Shown piece by piece: positions 46,800 to 58,157 of a DNA stretch of 64,000 bases. How positions within the stretch are numbered: position 1 is the stretch's first letter; each line of letters starts with the position of its first letter. Both the position numbers and the translations under genes were made by a program. Under the pieces are notes generated by a model that saw only the letters and a program-made list of their open reading frames with translations, ran no database searches and was not told where the DNA came from. Source of the DNA: Deroplatys truncata (Eukaryota; Arthropoda; Insecta; Mantodea; Mantidae); assembly GCA_030765065.1 (NCBI GenBank), contig CM060978.1, positions 108,247,192 through 108,311,191 on the forward strand, read 5' to 3'.

Positions 46800-49448
46800 T
46801 CTCGTACCCCTACATCTTATGTACAATTTGTTGGTGCTTGTCATCTTATTGAGCCACTCACCCACTTATTGCTTGGCTCCCAGGCCTTATCGCTCACTGA
46901 GCAGCCCTTCTTTCTTTGCCTCACTTACTTTTCTAGACCATTTTTCCTTTACCTTCCTTAAAAATTCTCCCATGCCCTTGATATTCTTTTTTTTTTCCCT
47001 GTCAACATCTTTATAGCTACTATTTTTCTATCCATATTTTCCCATTTTTTCCCCACACTCTCTCCCTCCAGCTCCTCACTTCTTTACATTCCGTCATGTA
47101 GTGTTCTGTACTTTCTCTTCCTCCACACAGCTCGCATATTCCTCTCCTGCTGCCTCTCATCCCTCTTACATACATTGATCCTGCTCTCGTTCATGCTAAA
47201 CCTTCCCTTTCTTGTCTATTACAGCAATCAATATACCTCTCTCTTCCCCATCCCTTGTTTATCAATTTATAAAAACATAATGACTTTTTATCTTCAAGGC
47301 TTCCCCATATCTCTTGTTGTTCTATATCTTCCACTCTGTTTCTTACTACTTTCCAAAAACCGTTTGTATTCCTTTCCTCTAGCCCCTATATTTCCCCCAT
47401 TCGAATTAACTCCATTATTTTTTTTTTCAGTTTCTTTCCACCAGCTGTTTGTTTATTAGAACCTTTTGCTGAGTCATGCATATCTTTAAGATTTCACCTT
47501 CCTTCATTGTCATACTTCTAAACCAACATTTTAAAATTCTTTCTACTATTATACCCTTCCTCCTAGTTCTACTAATGCAACCTCGCCTGGTGCTGCTCTT
47601 AGTAGTCCAATTAATTCTTTACAAAGCATTCTATACATTTGGCCAATTTTCGTACTTAATTCTCCTCTCCCCCATATTTCCACAGCATAGAGCATTTTTG
47701 ATTCTACCAATGCCTCGTACATTCTCTACAACCATTTTGTCGACATTTCTAATTTATATTTGCATATTCTTATTCCTGTCATAGCTGCCTTCCCTTTAGC
47801 TAACATCTTCCTGTTAACATCTTTCCTCCCATTATTACTCAGCCTTACTCCTAAATAGTCATTCTTTGACTAGCTCCAATTCTTGACCACCTATAAACCA
47901 TTTTTCTTCCTTAGTTTATTTCCTTTTTAAAAACTATCACTTTGGATTTATTTATATTTACCTTAATTTCATATTTTTCATAAAATTCTTGAATTTCATT
48001 TTTTTATTTTTGTAACCCTATTGTAGATATAGCACCTACCATAAGGTCGTCTGCATATAATAGTCCTGAACCTCCTTATCCCTTATTACTGGACAATGCT
48101 GATTTCTTATTTTTACTCTTCCTAATATATCATCTATGAATAGGTTAAATAATATTGGACTCAGGTTACATCCCTGCCTTAATACTATTTTGTGTTGAAT
48201 TGTCTCTGTGATGCTGCTTTTTTCACTGCATATACCAAACTTTACATCGTTATATATTTTCTTAATTTCTCTTATAAACTTGTTACTTAATCCCTTTTCC
48301 CTTAGTTTATATTCCAGAGATTCTCTATTTATGATACCAAAAGCTTTTTCAAAGTCAGCAAAAAACATGTATACCCTTCCTCTTTTCCTACTCAAATATT
48401 TATCTATTATAGTCCTTATTTTAAATATGTTATCTACAGTCTGTCTTCCTTTCCTAAAACCTGCCTGGAATTCTAATATCTTTTTTTCAGTTTCTACTCA
48501 TTCCTTTAGTCTGTCTGTCAAAATTCCTGTATACACCTTCCCTAATATAGATAGACTTATTCCTCTATAATTCTCAGGCCTATTTACTCCTGTCTTCCCT
48601 TTATAAATTGGTACCATCATACTTGTTTTCCAGCTTTACGGTATGTCATTTTTTAGTTTTATTTTGTTTAGTAATTCTGTCATTAATTCAAATCCTTTTT
48701 GAGTTTCACCATATTTTCTCAAAGTTCTGATACTCCATCTATTCCTACCGCTTTCCCTTTCTTTAAATTTCTTAATTGTAAATATACCTCCTAGGTTGAT
48801 ATTTCCCTGTCTAATTTTTGTTTATCGCCTCTTGTTCCAAACATTCTATGCTCCAACCTTATCCTCTACCTCTTCCCGAACCAAATTTTTAAAATATTCT
48901 AATCATACAGTTGGTATGATTTGGTTTTTTCCCCTCCTTTCCTGTTCACCCTTCTTACTATTTCCCATATATTTTTACTATCTTTCTTTTCAATTGCCCC
49001 CTTCAGTTTATTTTCCATATTTTCTTGCCATTCTTTTTTCTTTGTTTCTAACAAGCATTTATATCCCATTTGTAAATCGTCAACTTTTGCCTGTCTTCTT
49101 TTTCCAATCCCCTCCATTTAATAAGTTTTTTGAAAACCTCTTTTTTGCATTTTTACACTCTTCATCATACCATCCCTTATTTGTCTGTACCTTTCCCTGT
49201 TTTATTTCCATAACTGTCCCTGCTCTTTTTACTATTAGTTCTATTAACTCTGGCGCTTTCTCTGTTTCTCTTTCATATAGGTTCATCTTTATTCCACATT
49301 CTATAATTTGGCTTATTTTTTAATTTAAATCTTTTGTGAATTTTCCTTCTAGTTCCTCCTTCCATTTATAGGTTTTTAATCTCATCTTTGTTACCCCTTT
49401 ATCTACTACTTCCCGTTCTCCTACCTTTAGTTCCATTGTTAATGGGAA
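46800..49448 (-). pseudogene. ORF2 3' part (RT and zinc finger) of the outer non-LTR element
   Basis: Decayed minus-strand frames. About 49117-48899 has the WQENMEN...KKDSKNIWEIVR linker. 48395-48036 has the RT block FADFEKAFGIINRESLEYKL, with the palm D in F-A-D, and RQGCNLSPILFNLFIDDI. The expected YADD motif lies just downstream in a shifted frame near 48045. Further on come thumb-region pieces and, near 47080-47170, GICELCGGRESTEHYMTEC, the CX2CX7HX4C finger. Strong purine bias on the coding strand explains the many hydrophobic-looking shadow ORFs on the + strand here. Confidence 0.8.
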
Positions 49449-49533
49449 ATGGCTGCTATTTCTAGTTTGAAAAGGGGTGGGTTTTATGCCCAAGCGCTGC
49501 GACCTTAAGATCTATTGCGCATCCCCCCTTTCA

Positions 49534-51015
49534 TCAGTTAAGTAGTCTGTTGCTCGATATGAACTTAACCAGACTGCTAACTGAGGCTTTTGATAGTTCA
49601 TCTATCTTTGGAAAGTGATTGCCAAAAATACTTGCTCTTTGATTCGCAAGAGCAGGGCAATCACATAGTAGATGAGTAACAGTCTCATCTCCTTCTAGAC
49701 ATCTACTACAGATAGGGTTGTTAAACAATCCCATTCTGTATAGATTAAACTTTAGGGCACAGTGTCCTGTAATGAATCCTGTTGCCCATGCAAGTCTTCT
49801 TCTACTAAGACCGCGCAAGTATTTTGCCCGGCTGTTATCCAGGTCTGTAATAAACAACTTGGAATGTCTGCAACCCTCAATGGAGTTCCAGTAGTTCTTG
49901 TGTTCTGCTTGAGCCCAGCACTTAATAGCCTGTTTCACTGGTCTGTAGGACACTCCTAGTACAGGCTCCAGACCAAAAAATGGGATTTCACTGCCAATCT
50001 TGGCTGCTTCATCTGCTTTCTCATTGCCTGGTATACCTGTGTGTCCTGGCATCCACATAAGTTGAACCTTATTGTGTTCAGCCAGTGTCATTAAGGATTC
50101 CCGCCATTCTGAGATGAGCTTTGATTTTATTGATGGTGTTTCAAGTGCTTTAAGAGCAGCTTGACTGTCTGAGAGGATAAGAACACTTCTGTTATATCTC
50201 CTTTTAATGCTTTCCATGACACTGGCTAGGATTGCATAAACCTCAGCCTGGAAAACTGTAGCTAAGGTACCAAGACTATAAGAAATCTTGGTGCCATTAC
50301 CGTAAAGCCCAGCCCCCGTTCCCGATTTGGTTCTAGAACCATCAGTATACCAGATTGGGCCTTTGTTATTGTGAGGTTTTACCAGTCTTTCCCATTCACT
50401 CCGCTGTGGATAGGAGACCGTAAATTTCAAATCAAACTTGAATCTTGTTTCACGAATGTCAGTCCCCATGTTGAGTATCTGTTGTACATTCTTATCCCAA
50501 GGAAGCTTGAGATGATTACTATGTCCAGTATTAGACACTTTGGTTTGGCAACAAATACGGTGATACATGATCATGGCTTCTGCCTTCATCCATATGTGGA
50601 GAGGTGTGAGCCCAATCAGCATCTCCATTGCCACAGTTGGAATAGTTTTGAAAGCTCCCATAATTGAAATGCAGAAGGTCCTCTGTAATTTACAGAGTTC
50701 CCTTCTGCACACCTTTAAATTAACTCTAGGCCACCACATCAGTGCGGCATAAGAGAATATAGGTCTCACCATGGCAGTGTATATCCAATACTCTATGCTA
50801 GGTTTCAGACCCCATGTCTTACCAAGCATACCTGTACATGTCCAAAAGACTCTGTAGGCTTTGGTAATACATAATTCCATGTGATGTTTCCAAGTTAATT
50901 TCTTGTCTAAAACAAGCCCAAGATATTTAACTTGTGTTGAATAGGGCACTACCTCGCCAAAGAGAGAGAGTCTGGTTAAGTCAGGTCCCCTTCTCCTGGT
51001 GAAGGGTACCACTAC
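49534..51015 (-). pseudogene. LOA-like ORF2, C-terminal part: RT thumb, RNase H, zinc finger
   Basis: A 492-codon open frame. It begins in the RT thumb (VKYLGLVLDKKLTWKHH block) and continues to RNase H: WYTDGSRT (first catalytic D), FQAEVYAIL (E), LILSDSQAAL (D) and a MWMPGHTGIPGNEKAD block (His and last D), all four acidic residues present. It ends with a finger-like C-X2-C...H...C (CSRCLEGDETVTHLLCDC). It is separated from the upstream ORF2 frame only by a 1-2 base indel near 51020 in an LTxNPSKT context. Confidence 0.9.
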
Positions 51016-51028
51016 TGTTTTGCTTGGA

Positions 51029-53161
51029 TTAAGTTAGATTATTCATCTTGCACCAAGCTTCCACTTTCTTAAGCGCCATTTGTAGCACTTGAGAAATTAT
51101 GTGAGGAAATTTCCCTCTTATGATTATTGCAATATCATCTGCAAAACCAACTGTGAAGTAACCATCACTATTGAGTGCGCAAAGAAGTGTGTCCACTACA
51201 AGGTTCCATAGCAGGAGTGATAAAACACCCCCCTGCGGGCAGCCCCTCTCCGTGGACACATCCAGCATCTCCCCACATAGATTCATGGTTATCTTCCTAT
51301 GTTGTAAGACAAAATGTATCCACTCACAAAGAAGTGAAGGTACGTGTCCATAGAGGGCGTTTGACACGACATCACAAGATGTCGTGTCAAACGCACCTTC
51401 AATATCAAGAAAAGCACCAATGGCTATTTCTCTGGTATTAAGCGCCTTCTCAATAGTCGAGACCACTTGATGAAGTGCTGCTTCCGTTGATTTCCCTATT
51501 TGATAGGCAAATTGGTACTTGTTTAATGGATGTTCCATTAAAACATAATCCCTAATGTACCTATCCACTAACCTCTCCAGAGTTTTAAGCATAAAAGAGG
51601 AGAGACTTATAGTGCGATAAGCCTTGGCCTGGGCGTAACTAGGACACCCTGGTTTAGGTATAAACACCACCTTTGTTTGTCTCCAAGCCATGGGTATATA
51701 TCCATAGGCTAGGCAAACTCTAAAAATACCACAAAGTAGGGATTGAACTGAATCAATACCATATTGTAGAAATGTAGGAATGATTAAATCAGGACCTGCT
51801 GATTTATATGGTCCAAACAACTTGACAGCCCATCGTATTTTAGTGACATTGACTACGCTCCTGATTAGGTTCCAATCCTCTCTGTCCAAAGAAAGATGGT
51901 CCAGATTTGGTTGCCCCTTCACAGAATTGCTGTCATTGTCTACCTTAAAGTCTGGAAAGTGAGCCCTCGCAAGTTGCAGGAGCGTCTCAGAACCAGACTG
52001 TGTGTACGTGCCATCAGGCAGTTTAATAGTGCTCACAATTTTTTTAACACCCTTTGCCATGTGTTTCATGAATCTTGCACTGCTGGGAACATTCTCCATC
52101 CCCTGGCAGTACTTCCTCCACGAAATCCTTTTGGCTTTGCGTATTTCTTTGTTATAATTGGTGAGGGCTTGTCTATATGAATCCCAATCACCAGTTCTTT
52201 TTGCAAGTCTAAATAATTTCCTTGCTTTCTTCCTAAGTTTGCTTAACTCTTTAGTCCACCAAGGCACAAGCCTTGGCGAGTAAGCTACCTTAGGCTGACA
52301 ATTTTGATGATAGGATAGGAGAATTGACCGTTGTAATTCATCAACGGCAAACTCCACATCCAATATCGAACGAATGTTCCTTGAGATACCCGATGTCAAT
52401 GCTGATAGGTCTCGTCTATATCCGTCCCAGTCAGTTTTCCTCGGATTTCTGTAAATCACTGGTAGAGTGACTTGTGCTTTGATATTGAAGCATATGCATC
52501 TATGATCAGAGAGAGTGATCTCCGATGATACATGCCAACTTGAAATTAGGTTCTCGATAATATTAGTCCCTATCGTTATGTCAATGACTTCCTCCCTTCG
52601 CAAAGTTACAAAGGTTGGTTCATTACCTCAATTTAGAATATTAAGGTTTGTACTCACCAAGTACTCTATTAATTTTTCTCCTCTGGGATTGATATCAGTG
52701 CTCCCCCACAATGTGTGGTGTGCATTGACATCAACCCCCAGGATTAACTCCTTTCCATTCTCTCCGCAGTGGGTCACAAGGTCCCTCACCGCTATCGATG
52801 ATGGATCAGAGTCTTCATAAGGGAGGTAGACGGAAGAGAGTATTAAAACTCTTCTCTCTCCTGCCTCCTCCACTGTTGTTTGGATTGTAGTTACATCCCT
52901 GGAACAGTGCTCAGTAAGAAGCAATGCGTTTATCCAATTCTTAACATAAATGCATGATCTTGGATTATTATTACTAGGTCTATATATAGTGCCCTTAGTA
53001 CAGCTGATCCCTCTAATTGAACCTCTGAAAAGCCAAGGTTCCTGTATGAGAGCAATATCAACATTGTCTTCAACAAGTCTCTTACTTAGAATGGCTGAAG
53101 CTGCCTTACAGTGCTGCAAGTTAATTTGAACCATTTTCATAATTACATTAACCCACAACAT
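51029..53161 (-). pseudogene. LOA-like ORF2, N-terminal part: APE endonuclease and reverse transcriptase
   Basis: Starts at ATG 53161, seven bases after the ORF1 stop. The endonuclease shows INLQHCKAASAIL (Asn region), ALIQEPW (catalytic E), GVDVNAHHTLWGS (D/N) and, after an in-frame TGA near 52627, the ITLSDHRCICF block (SDH). The stop sits where an Arg codon (CGA) is expected, consistent with a C-to-T change. The reverse transcriptase follows without breaks: PYKSAGPDLI, FIPKPG, GAFLDIEGAFDTTS (palm D), CPQGGVLSLLLWNLV and VGFADDIAI (FADD catalytic site). The frame ends near 51029 by a small indel. Confidence 0.9.
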
Positions 53162-53165
53162 TACC

Positions 53166-54172
53166 TTAAGCAGTACCCGGTGCGGATCCTCCAGAGTCCC
53201 CTATCTCCATCGTCTCCGGACTGTCTCCGCCATCGCTGCCTGCCTTTTTTGCTTTGTCTGCTACTGCCTTCCTCTCCGGGTCAGACAGGATCTTAAAAAG
53301 GGCCCTGTCTACCCCGGTATAGGCTGACATGCCAAGCTCCTTTATCTTCTTAGCAGACTCTTGGTCCACCATTAGGATTAGGCGTTGACCAGAGAAGTCT
53401 GCCTGCTTGTCAATGATTTTCCAGTGCTCTATATTCAGCTCCTAGTTTAATCTCTGGATGTGTCTTAGCAGCACCTTAGGATCATCGGTTGTAATGTCCC
53501 GAGTCCTAAGGGCCACCTTGACTGGCTTAGGTAGATCTTTTGGATCTACTACTTTGAGAACTAATCTCTCTTTGATTTTAGCTCCCTGAATATGTTTTTG
53601 GAGCTATTTACATGACTGCTCATCATCACAATAATATATCAGAGCCCCATCCTGTAGAGAAAAGGACCTGAGTTTAGGTAGAGATTCACTACTTGGCGCC
53701 TCTTCTATCTTCCTCAGAATCTCAGCCTGAATGGGTCGAATGTCCTCCCCTATCAGCTTTCTCTCAGGATAGGATTCTTCAACAATTGCCATCTTAAAAG
53801 CGGCCAAAGCTTCCCTGTAAGTGACACCAGGTTCAGTGCCCCTAGGCCTCTTAACAGGTTTGGCTTTATCCGAAGGAGGAGTATCCACACTTGTCCTGGT
53901 TCTTTTAGAAGTCCCTGGATTAGTATGGACCTCCACCACTCTACTCTATGGGTTTACATTACCTGTGCCCTCACTCATTTTTTAGCTTTTTTTATTCTTC
54001 TTCTAGCTGCCCCTGACAACTTCTTAGTGTCCAGGTGCATTCTATTAGTTCCAGATGCTGTTGCTCCCATTTGTTTATCTAGTGACAGATTTCTCTCTGC
54101 TGGAGAGTCTCTGTCACTTGACTTTTCTTTTGTCAGGTGAGAGATTTCTCTCAACTGGAGAGTCTCTCTCAC
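53166..54172 (-). pseudogene. LOA-like ORF1 (gag-like)
   Basis: The N-terminal piece (54172-53975) ends in LSGAARRRIKKAKK, a basic motif I know from LOA/I-type ORF1 proteins. A frameshift in an A-run near 53972 leads to MSEGTGNVNP, a TAG, and then a long gag-like region (53939-53166) with two further in-frame TAG codons, at about 53605 (where Trp would fit) and about 53445 (where Gln would fit). It ends at TAA 53166. I see no clear CCHC knuckle. The function in RNP assembly is by family analogy. Confidence 0.7.
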
Positions 54173-54600
54173 CCGCCTTGGTAATTATTTTATTTTGGTC
54201 CATGTTGGTCCCACGAGTAGCAGGGAAATAAAAGTCACCCAATACAGAGCCCCGTATATATTGGGAAGGCTGATTACTTCAGGGTGTCGCCTGGTGCCCT
54301 GAAGGGATCGTTCACGACACTGCATTTTTTTACCACCCCAGTGCCATTCATCCCTCGGCACGATGCATTTCCACCTTGGATTGGGTGGACCAGAGCCCCT
54401 GGAAGGTCCTCCAGCTGGGAGTTCCTCAAGGTTCTCCAACTGGGAGTCCCTTTGGGTTGGATTTTCTATTGAGCCACTTCTTAGTCTGGTACCTCATTAC
54501 GAACCTCTCTGGCATGAGTACCTCTACCAGCACAGCTTAGTAAATCACTGGTAAACGGAAGCCTCCCCACCAACTACAAGGTCCCATGGCTGCTATTTAC

Positions 54601-55577
54601 TATCTCATTTCTGATTTTAAATTTTCTAATTTTATCCCCTGATTCCTCACTACATAACATATAGTCTATTATACTTTGCCCATTTGCACTTTCAAATGTA
54701 AATTCTCCTTCTTTGTCCTTTCCTATTGTCCCATATTTCACAGAATTTTAATAACTTTTTTCCTTCCTTATTTATTACATTATCCCTGCTTTTCATTTCT
54801 CTTACTTTATTTTTTATTTTTTTCTCCTTCCCCTATCATGGCACTTCCTAGTAATCTACAGTCCCCCCCCCCCAATTCTTGCATTAAAGTCTCCCATTAT
54901 AATAAACTCTATGTCTGGCCACTTATTTCTGATTTCTTCCATGTCCTCACCTATAATTTTGTACAGTTTATTCTCATAAAAGTTTGATTTTTTGGGGGTT
55001 ATATGCTACACAGATTCCAATATTTACATTTATCTTATGTACTTGTTTTATTAACATCCATAGAACCTTGTTAACCTTGTTTCCTATCACTTTTGTTTCA
55101 ACACTTATGCCCATGTCTTTTCTGACAAATATATCGATTCCGCCTGAAGCTCTTCCTTTCCCATGCTTTTTACTGCCACTTTTATTTATAAATTTGTAAT
55201 CCTTAAGCTATATTTCTTCCTTTTTTCCCAACCATGTCTACCACCCCTACAATGCCCATATATCTTATTACATTTTGGATTTCCCCATTGTATATCTTAC
55301 TCTTTATGCCTTCGACATTCCAGAACATCAAATTTATTCCCTTTCCTTATTTGTTCTTTAGTTTATCCTGATATTTATATTTCTCCATTGCTTTTATAAG
55401 TCTAGTAATTCTGGGTACCAGATCATCACTTTCCTCCCTCTGTGGCATTACCTTCTCTTCCCTCAACTCTATTATTTGTAACCTCCACCTTCTCGCAATT
55501 TCCTCCGCTTGGCTAACAGTTTCCACTCTTAATAATTCCCCACTTATCACTTGCACCATTCCCTCCTCCACATACAC
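54601..55577 (-). pseudogene. Outer non-LTR element: ORF1 end and APE endonuclease start
   Basis: On the minus strand a small charged ORF (55577-55347; coiled-coil-like, ...ELREEKVMPQREE...) is followed immediately by an endonuclease reading INLMFWNVEGIKSK (Asn block), a degraded catalytic-E region near 55220, then GKGRASGGIDIFVRKDM and VAYNPQK near 55010. Stops and frameshifts are frequent. It is interrupted at 54586 by the LOA-like insertion and resumes at 49448. Confidence 0.7.
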
Positions 55578-56649
55578 ATTTCTTACTGCACTGTCATCTT
55601 CTGTCCTCTTGACTTTTCCCCCCTTGCATCGCTTCCCCGTTCGTCACTGCCACCGATGTTAGCTCCTCCTCCCCCTCTCGCACTGCTGGTTCTCCACCCT
55701 GGTTTCTTCTGCACTCCTCCCTGACTGATTCTTGCACCTGCCGAATCTCAGGTTTCATCAGATGTTTTCCCCTCCTTTCATCAAGCTACCAACTCAGCTT
55801 TTCACTCAGTTCTTTGACTTAAACGTACTCTGGGCCATAGCTTCTGTTGACGTTCACACATTCTTTCTCATTCATTCTTCCATATGCTCATACTCCATTC
55901 TTTGCCTTCCATGAATAATTTTAATCCTTTCAAAACTGCCTTTTTCCCATCTGCTCTTGTTTCATTCTGGATATTAGTTCCTTTTCCAGAATTTTTCCTC
56001 TCTCGTGTAGTCTTGCTGTATGAAAATTCTTGCACCTCTTAGCCTCCTGACATTCCTTAAAATTTCCCTCTTTTTTCCCCATTGTTGTTAAAGTATATAG
56101 TAAAGATTACATGGATAAATGCACAGGTATGTTCATAAAGTGTGGTTATTCTTGAACCTATAGCTATTTATTCCAGTTTAAATGTATTGTATTTATTTAT
56201 AAATTCAATTGCTATTTTTTACATAGTTCGTCACCAAGGTGTAAGAGCATGATTAAATATCCTTTGTACAAATCAAGATACTTTCTTGATTCTCCAGATT
56301 GATTTGAAACCCCTCAAATATTTTGCTTTCAGTGAAATCAATTTTTGTGATATTTAAAACCATGTGATTGGAGCAACAGCAATGAAGCAAACTAATACAT
56401 TGAAATGTATGTGCCTAATTAATGTATGTTTTGTGATATTGTTGAGCAATCATTTTTTATTTGTCACAAGAGCCAAAATAAATTTTATTTCAAGATTTTA
56501 TACATTAATACTATATAGCAGAAGACCATAAGAATGATATGTATTTCATTAATCAATGTTGAATCAGCATTTATAACAGTAACACCACCAGCTTTTTAAC
56601 TTACATGAACATGTTTTGGAGAACATGAAAGACATCTGTTCACAGAAAC

Positions 56650-57200
56650 TTTCAGCAAAAATGAGCTTAATAGTCCTAAGCATAGGTCAGAAAACATACA
56701 TAGGTTACACTAGAAACAGACAAAATTGTAGCATATCTAGAAAGCACCACCAACAAGCTAAATGAAGAAGATAAATAACTGTATGCAAAGTGTGAAGAAA
56801 TTGTGATTGAAATACTAAAAGATCCCACAAATAACTTCGCTCACAAACAAAACTCCTTAAAAGCCTAACCAATAGTAAACAGTAAAGCAGACAAAGGTAA
56901 TGAAATAATGATATTGGACCATACAGACTACATCCATAGCATGGAGAATGCATTACAGTTGGCAAATTTATGGAGTATGAAGTAGATCCACTTAAATTCT
57001 TCAAGACTGTCTATAAAAATTCCATAAAAGAAGTTAAAATGTCAGAAACAGAAATAAAAAATCAAACCAGCTATTGCTGTGTTACCTAGCATATGTACAC
57101 TAATAAAACTGCATAAACCTGGATATAGAATAAGACCGAATAGTCAACAATGTAGATGCACCCACTTACAAACTAGACAAAAATCTAGTATGTACAGAAA
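56650..57200 (+). pseudogene. Penelope-like reverse transcriptase, N-terminal fragment
   Basis: Broken + strand frames give KLNEED, KCEEIVIEILKD, SKADKGNEIMILDHTDYIHS (the VKADKGNxxVILDxxDYI block of Penelope-like RT), a stretch in shifted frames around VYKNSIKEVKMSE, and then PAIAVLPSICTLIKLHKPGY with a decayed RPIV and YKLDKNLV block. The catalytic YxDD region is absent. The family is recognised from these blocks; the decay is seen directly. Confidence 0.7.
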
Positions 57201-57204
57201 TTTA

Positions 57205-57365
57205 TAGCACTCCCAGGTTTCTCCCCCTACACTCGCACACACTCACAAAACTATTTTTTTTTCTTTCTTTTTTCTTTCTTCAGGGGACCTCAAATGTATT
57301 TCTAGTGAAATATCATAAAATTTTTGGCAGGAATACAATACTTCTTCTACTTACCATTTTAGATC
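57205..57365 (+). repeat. R repeat 3' fragment
   Basis: This carries the CA-rich stretch, 'caggggacctcaaatgtatt', 'tctagtgaaat', 'ggaatacaatacttcttctac' and a degraded end. It is inserted in, or left beside, the Penelope-like remnant. A possible second head, 'aaaaaaatctgatgcgcaca', lies at about 57462. Confidence 0.55.
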
Positions 57366-58157
57366 ATTCCACAAGTTCAAGAAGTACATCGCTATTCCCC
57401 CATAGAGTAGCATACAGAACTTGTGTGAAAATTAAAAGGATCCAATGTCAGATGATAATAAAAAAAATCTGATGCGCACACAATAAATTGTACAGATTGT
57501 TACACATTTTATATATCATAATGAGATGCATAAAACAGACTCAAAAATCTGCCTAATCACATCTTTCTGGTCTATCAATCTTGAAATCTTACCAAATATA
57601 ACATCATTAAAACCAACTATATATGCAGCAAAACTAGACAAATGGGAGAAAATCCTGATAATAAATAACGGAATGCACATAATGTGTTTTTACTATTACG
57701 AACCTCCTCTAAATTAATTTCACTGTTACAAGATGATGTATGCATTACATTTTGAACTAGCAGTGGAACCAGTTGAAAACATGTAGACAAATGTTCTCCA
57801 AAACATGTTAAAATTCTGATGGTGTTAATTTTACAAATTCTGACTCAACAATAACTAATTTTATATGTTCTATGGATAATTATTCCACCAAATGTAGCAA
57901 TTACAATGCCGACTGAGATTACAACAAAGACTGAAATTATGAGATATAACTATACATTTCTCAAGCTCTATCCAACATAGCAATTTCATATTCCTCGCAT
58001 AACCTAGGCATCAAACAGTGCTTCTGATGATATCGCTGGTTTCATGCTACTTTGATCCCAAAGTGAGAATGTTCATTTGTGAATGCTGAGACCAGCTAAA
58101 TATGTAGTGAGCTAATAAAGGCAGGTCCTAAGGCATATTTGCCATTTAATAGTTGTA

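Larger units (their letters stand above)
49449..54598 (-). mobile_element. LOA-like non-LTR retrotransposon, nearly full length, with 13-bp target duplication
   Basis: ATGGCTGCTATTT occurs at 49449-49461 and 54586-54598 and brackets the 49462-54585 insert (about 5.1 kb). The element runs on the minus strand: 5' leader, ORF1 (gag-like, 54172-53166), then ORF2 (53161-49534) with endonuclease, reverse transcriptase, RNase H and a C-terminal CCHC-like finger. The 3' UTR is short (49533-49462) and lacks a poly-A. RNase H plus the endonuclease motifs point to the I/LOA/R1 group; LOA is my best guess. Both ORFs carry a few disabling changes only, so it is young relative to its host element. Confidence 0.85.
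46797..56095 (-). mobile_element. Non-LTR retrotransposon (C-terminal CCHC type), interrupted by a LOA-like element
   Basis: A minus-strand element of about 4.2 kb once the nested 49462-54585 block is removed. In 5' to 3' order it holds an ORF1-like region (about 56090-55350), an APE endonuclease (about 55345-54600, resuming at 49448), the reverse transcriptase (RT around 48395-48036) and the C-terminal CX2CX7HX4C finger near 47080-47170, matching the copy at 6604. Its 3' end meets the terminal repeat of the DNA transposon at 46795. Many frameshifts and stops are present. The 5' limit is approximate. Confidence 0.8.
56555..57852 (+). mobile_element. Second Penelope-like remnant with inverted ends
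   Basis: Imperfect inverted repeats enclose it: 56555-56626 (ending atgttttggagaacat) and 57791-57852 (starting atgttctccaaaacat). Inside are an RT N-terminal fragment (56650-57200), an R repeat 3' fragment (57205-57365) and an endonuclease tail near 57610-57720 whose KLDKWEKILI...PPL pattern parallels ELDTREKII at the end of the element at 20370. Most of the RT is deleted. Confidence 0.6.

Noticed and set aside
46753-49323. Several long hydrophobic + strand ORFs (87-175 codons) resembling membrane proteins
   Set aside because: They are antisense shadows of the purine-rich, Lys/Glu-rich coding strand of the minus-strand retrotransposon.
54676-55399. Hydrophobic + strand ORFs suggesting multi-pass membrane proteins
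   Set aside because: They are antisense to the endonuclease and ORF1 region of the outer non-LTR element.
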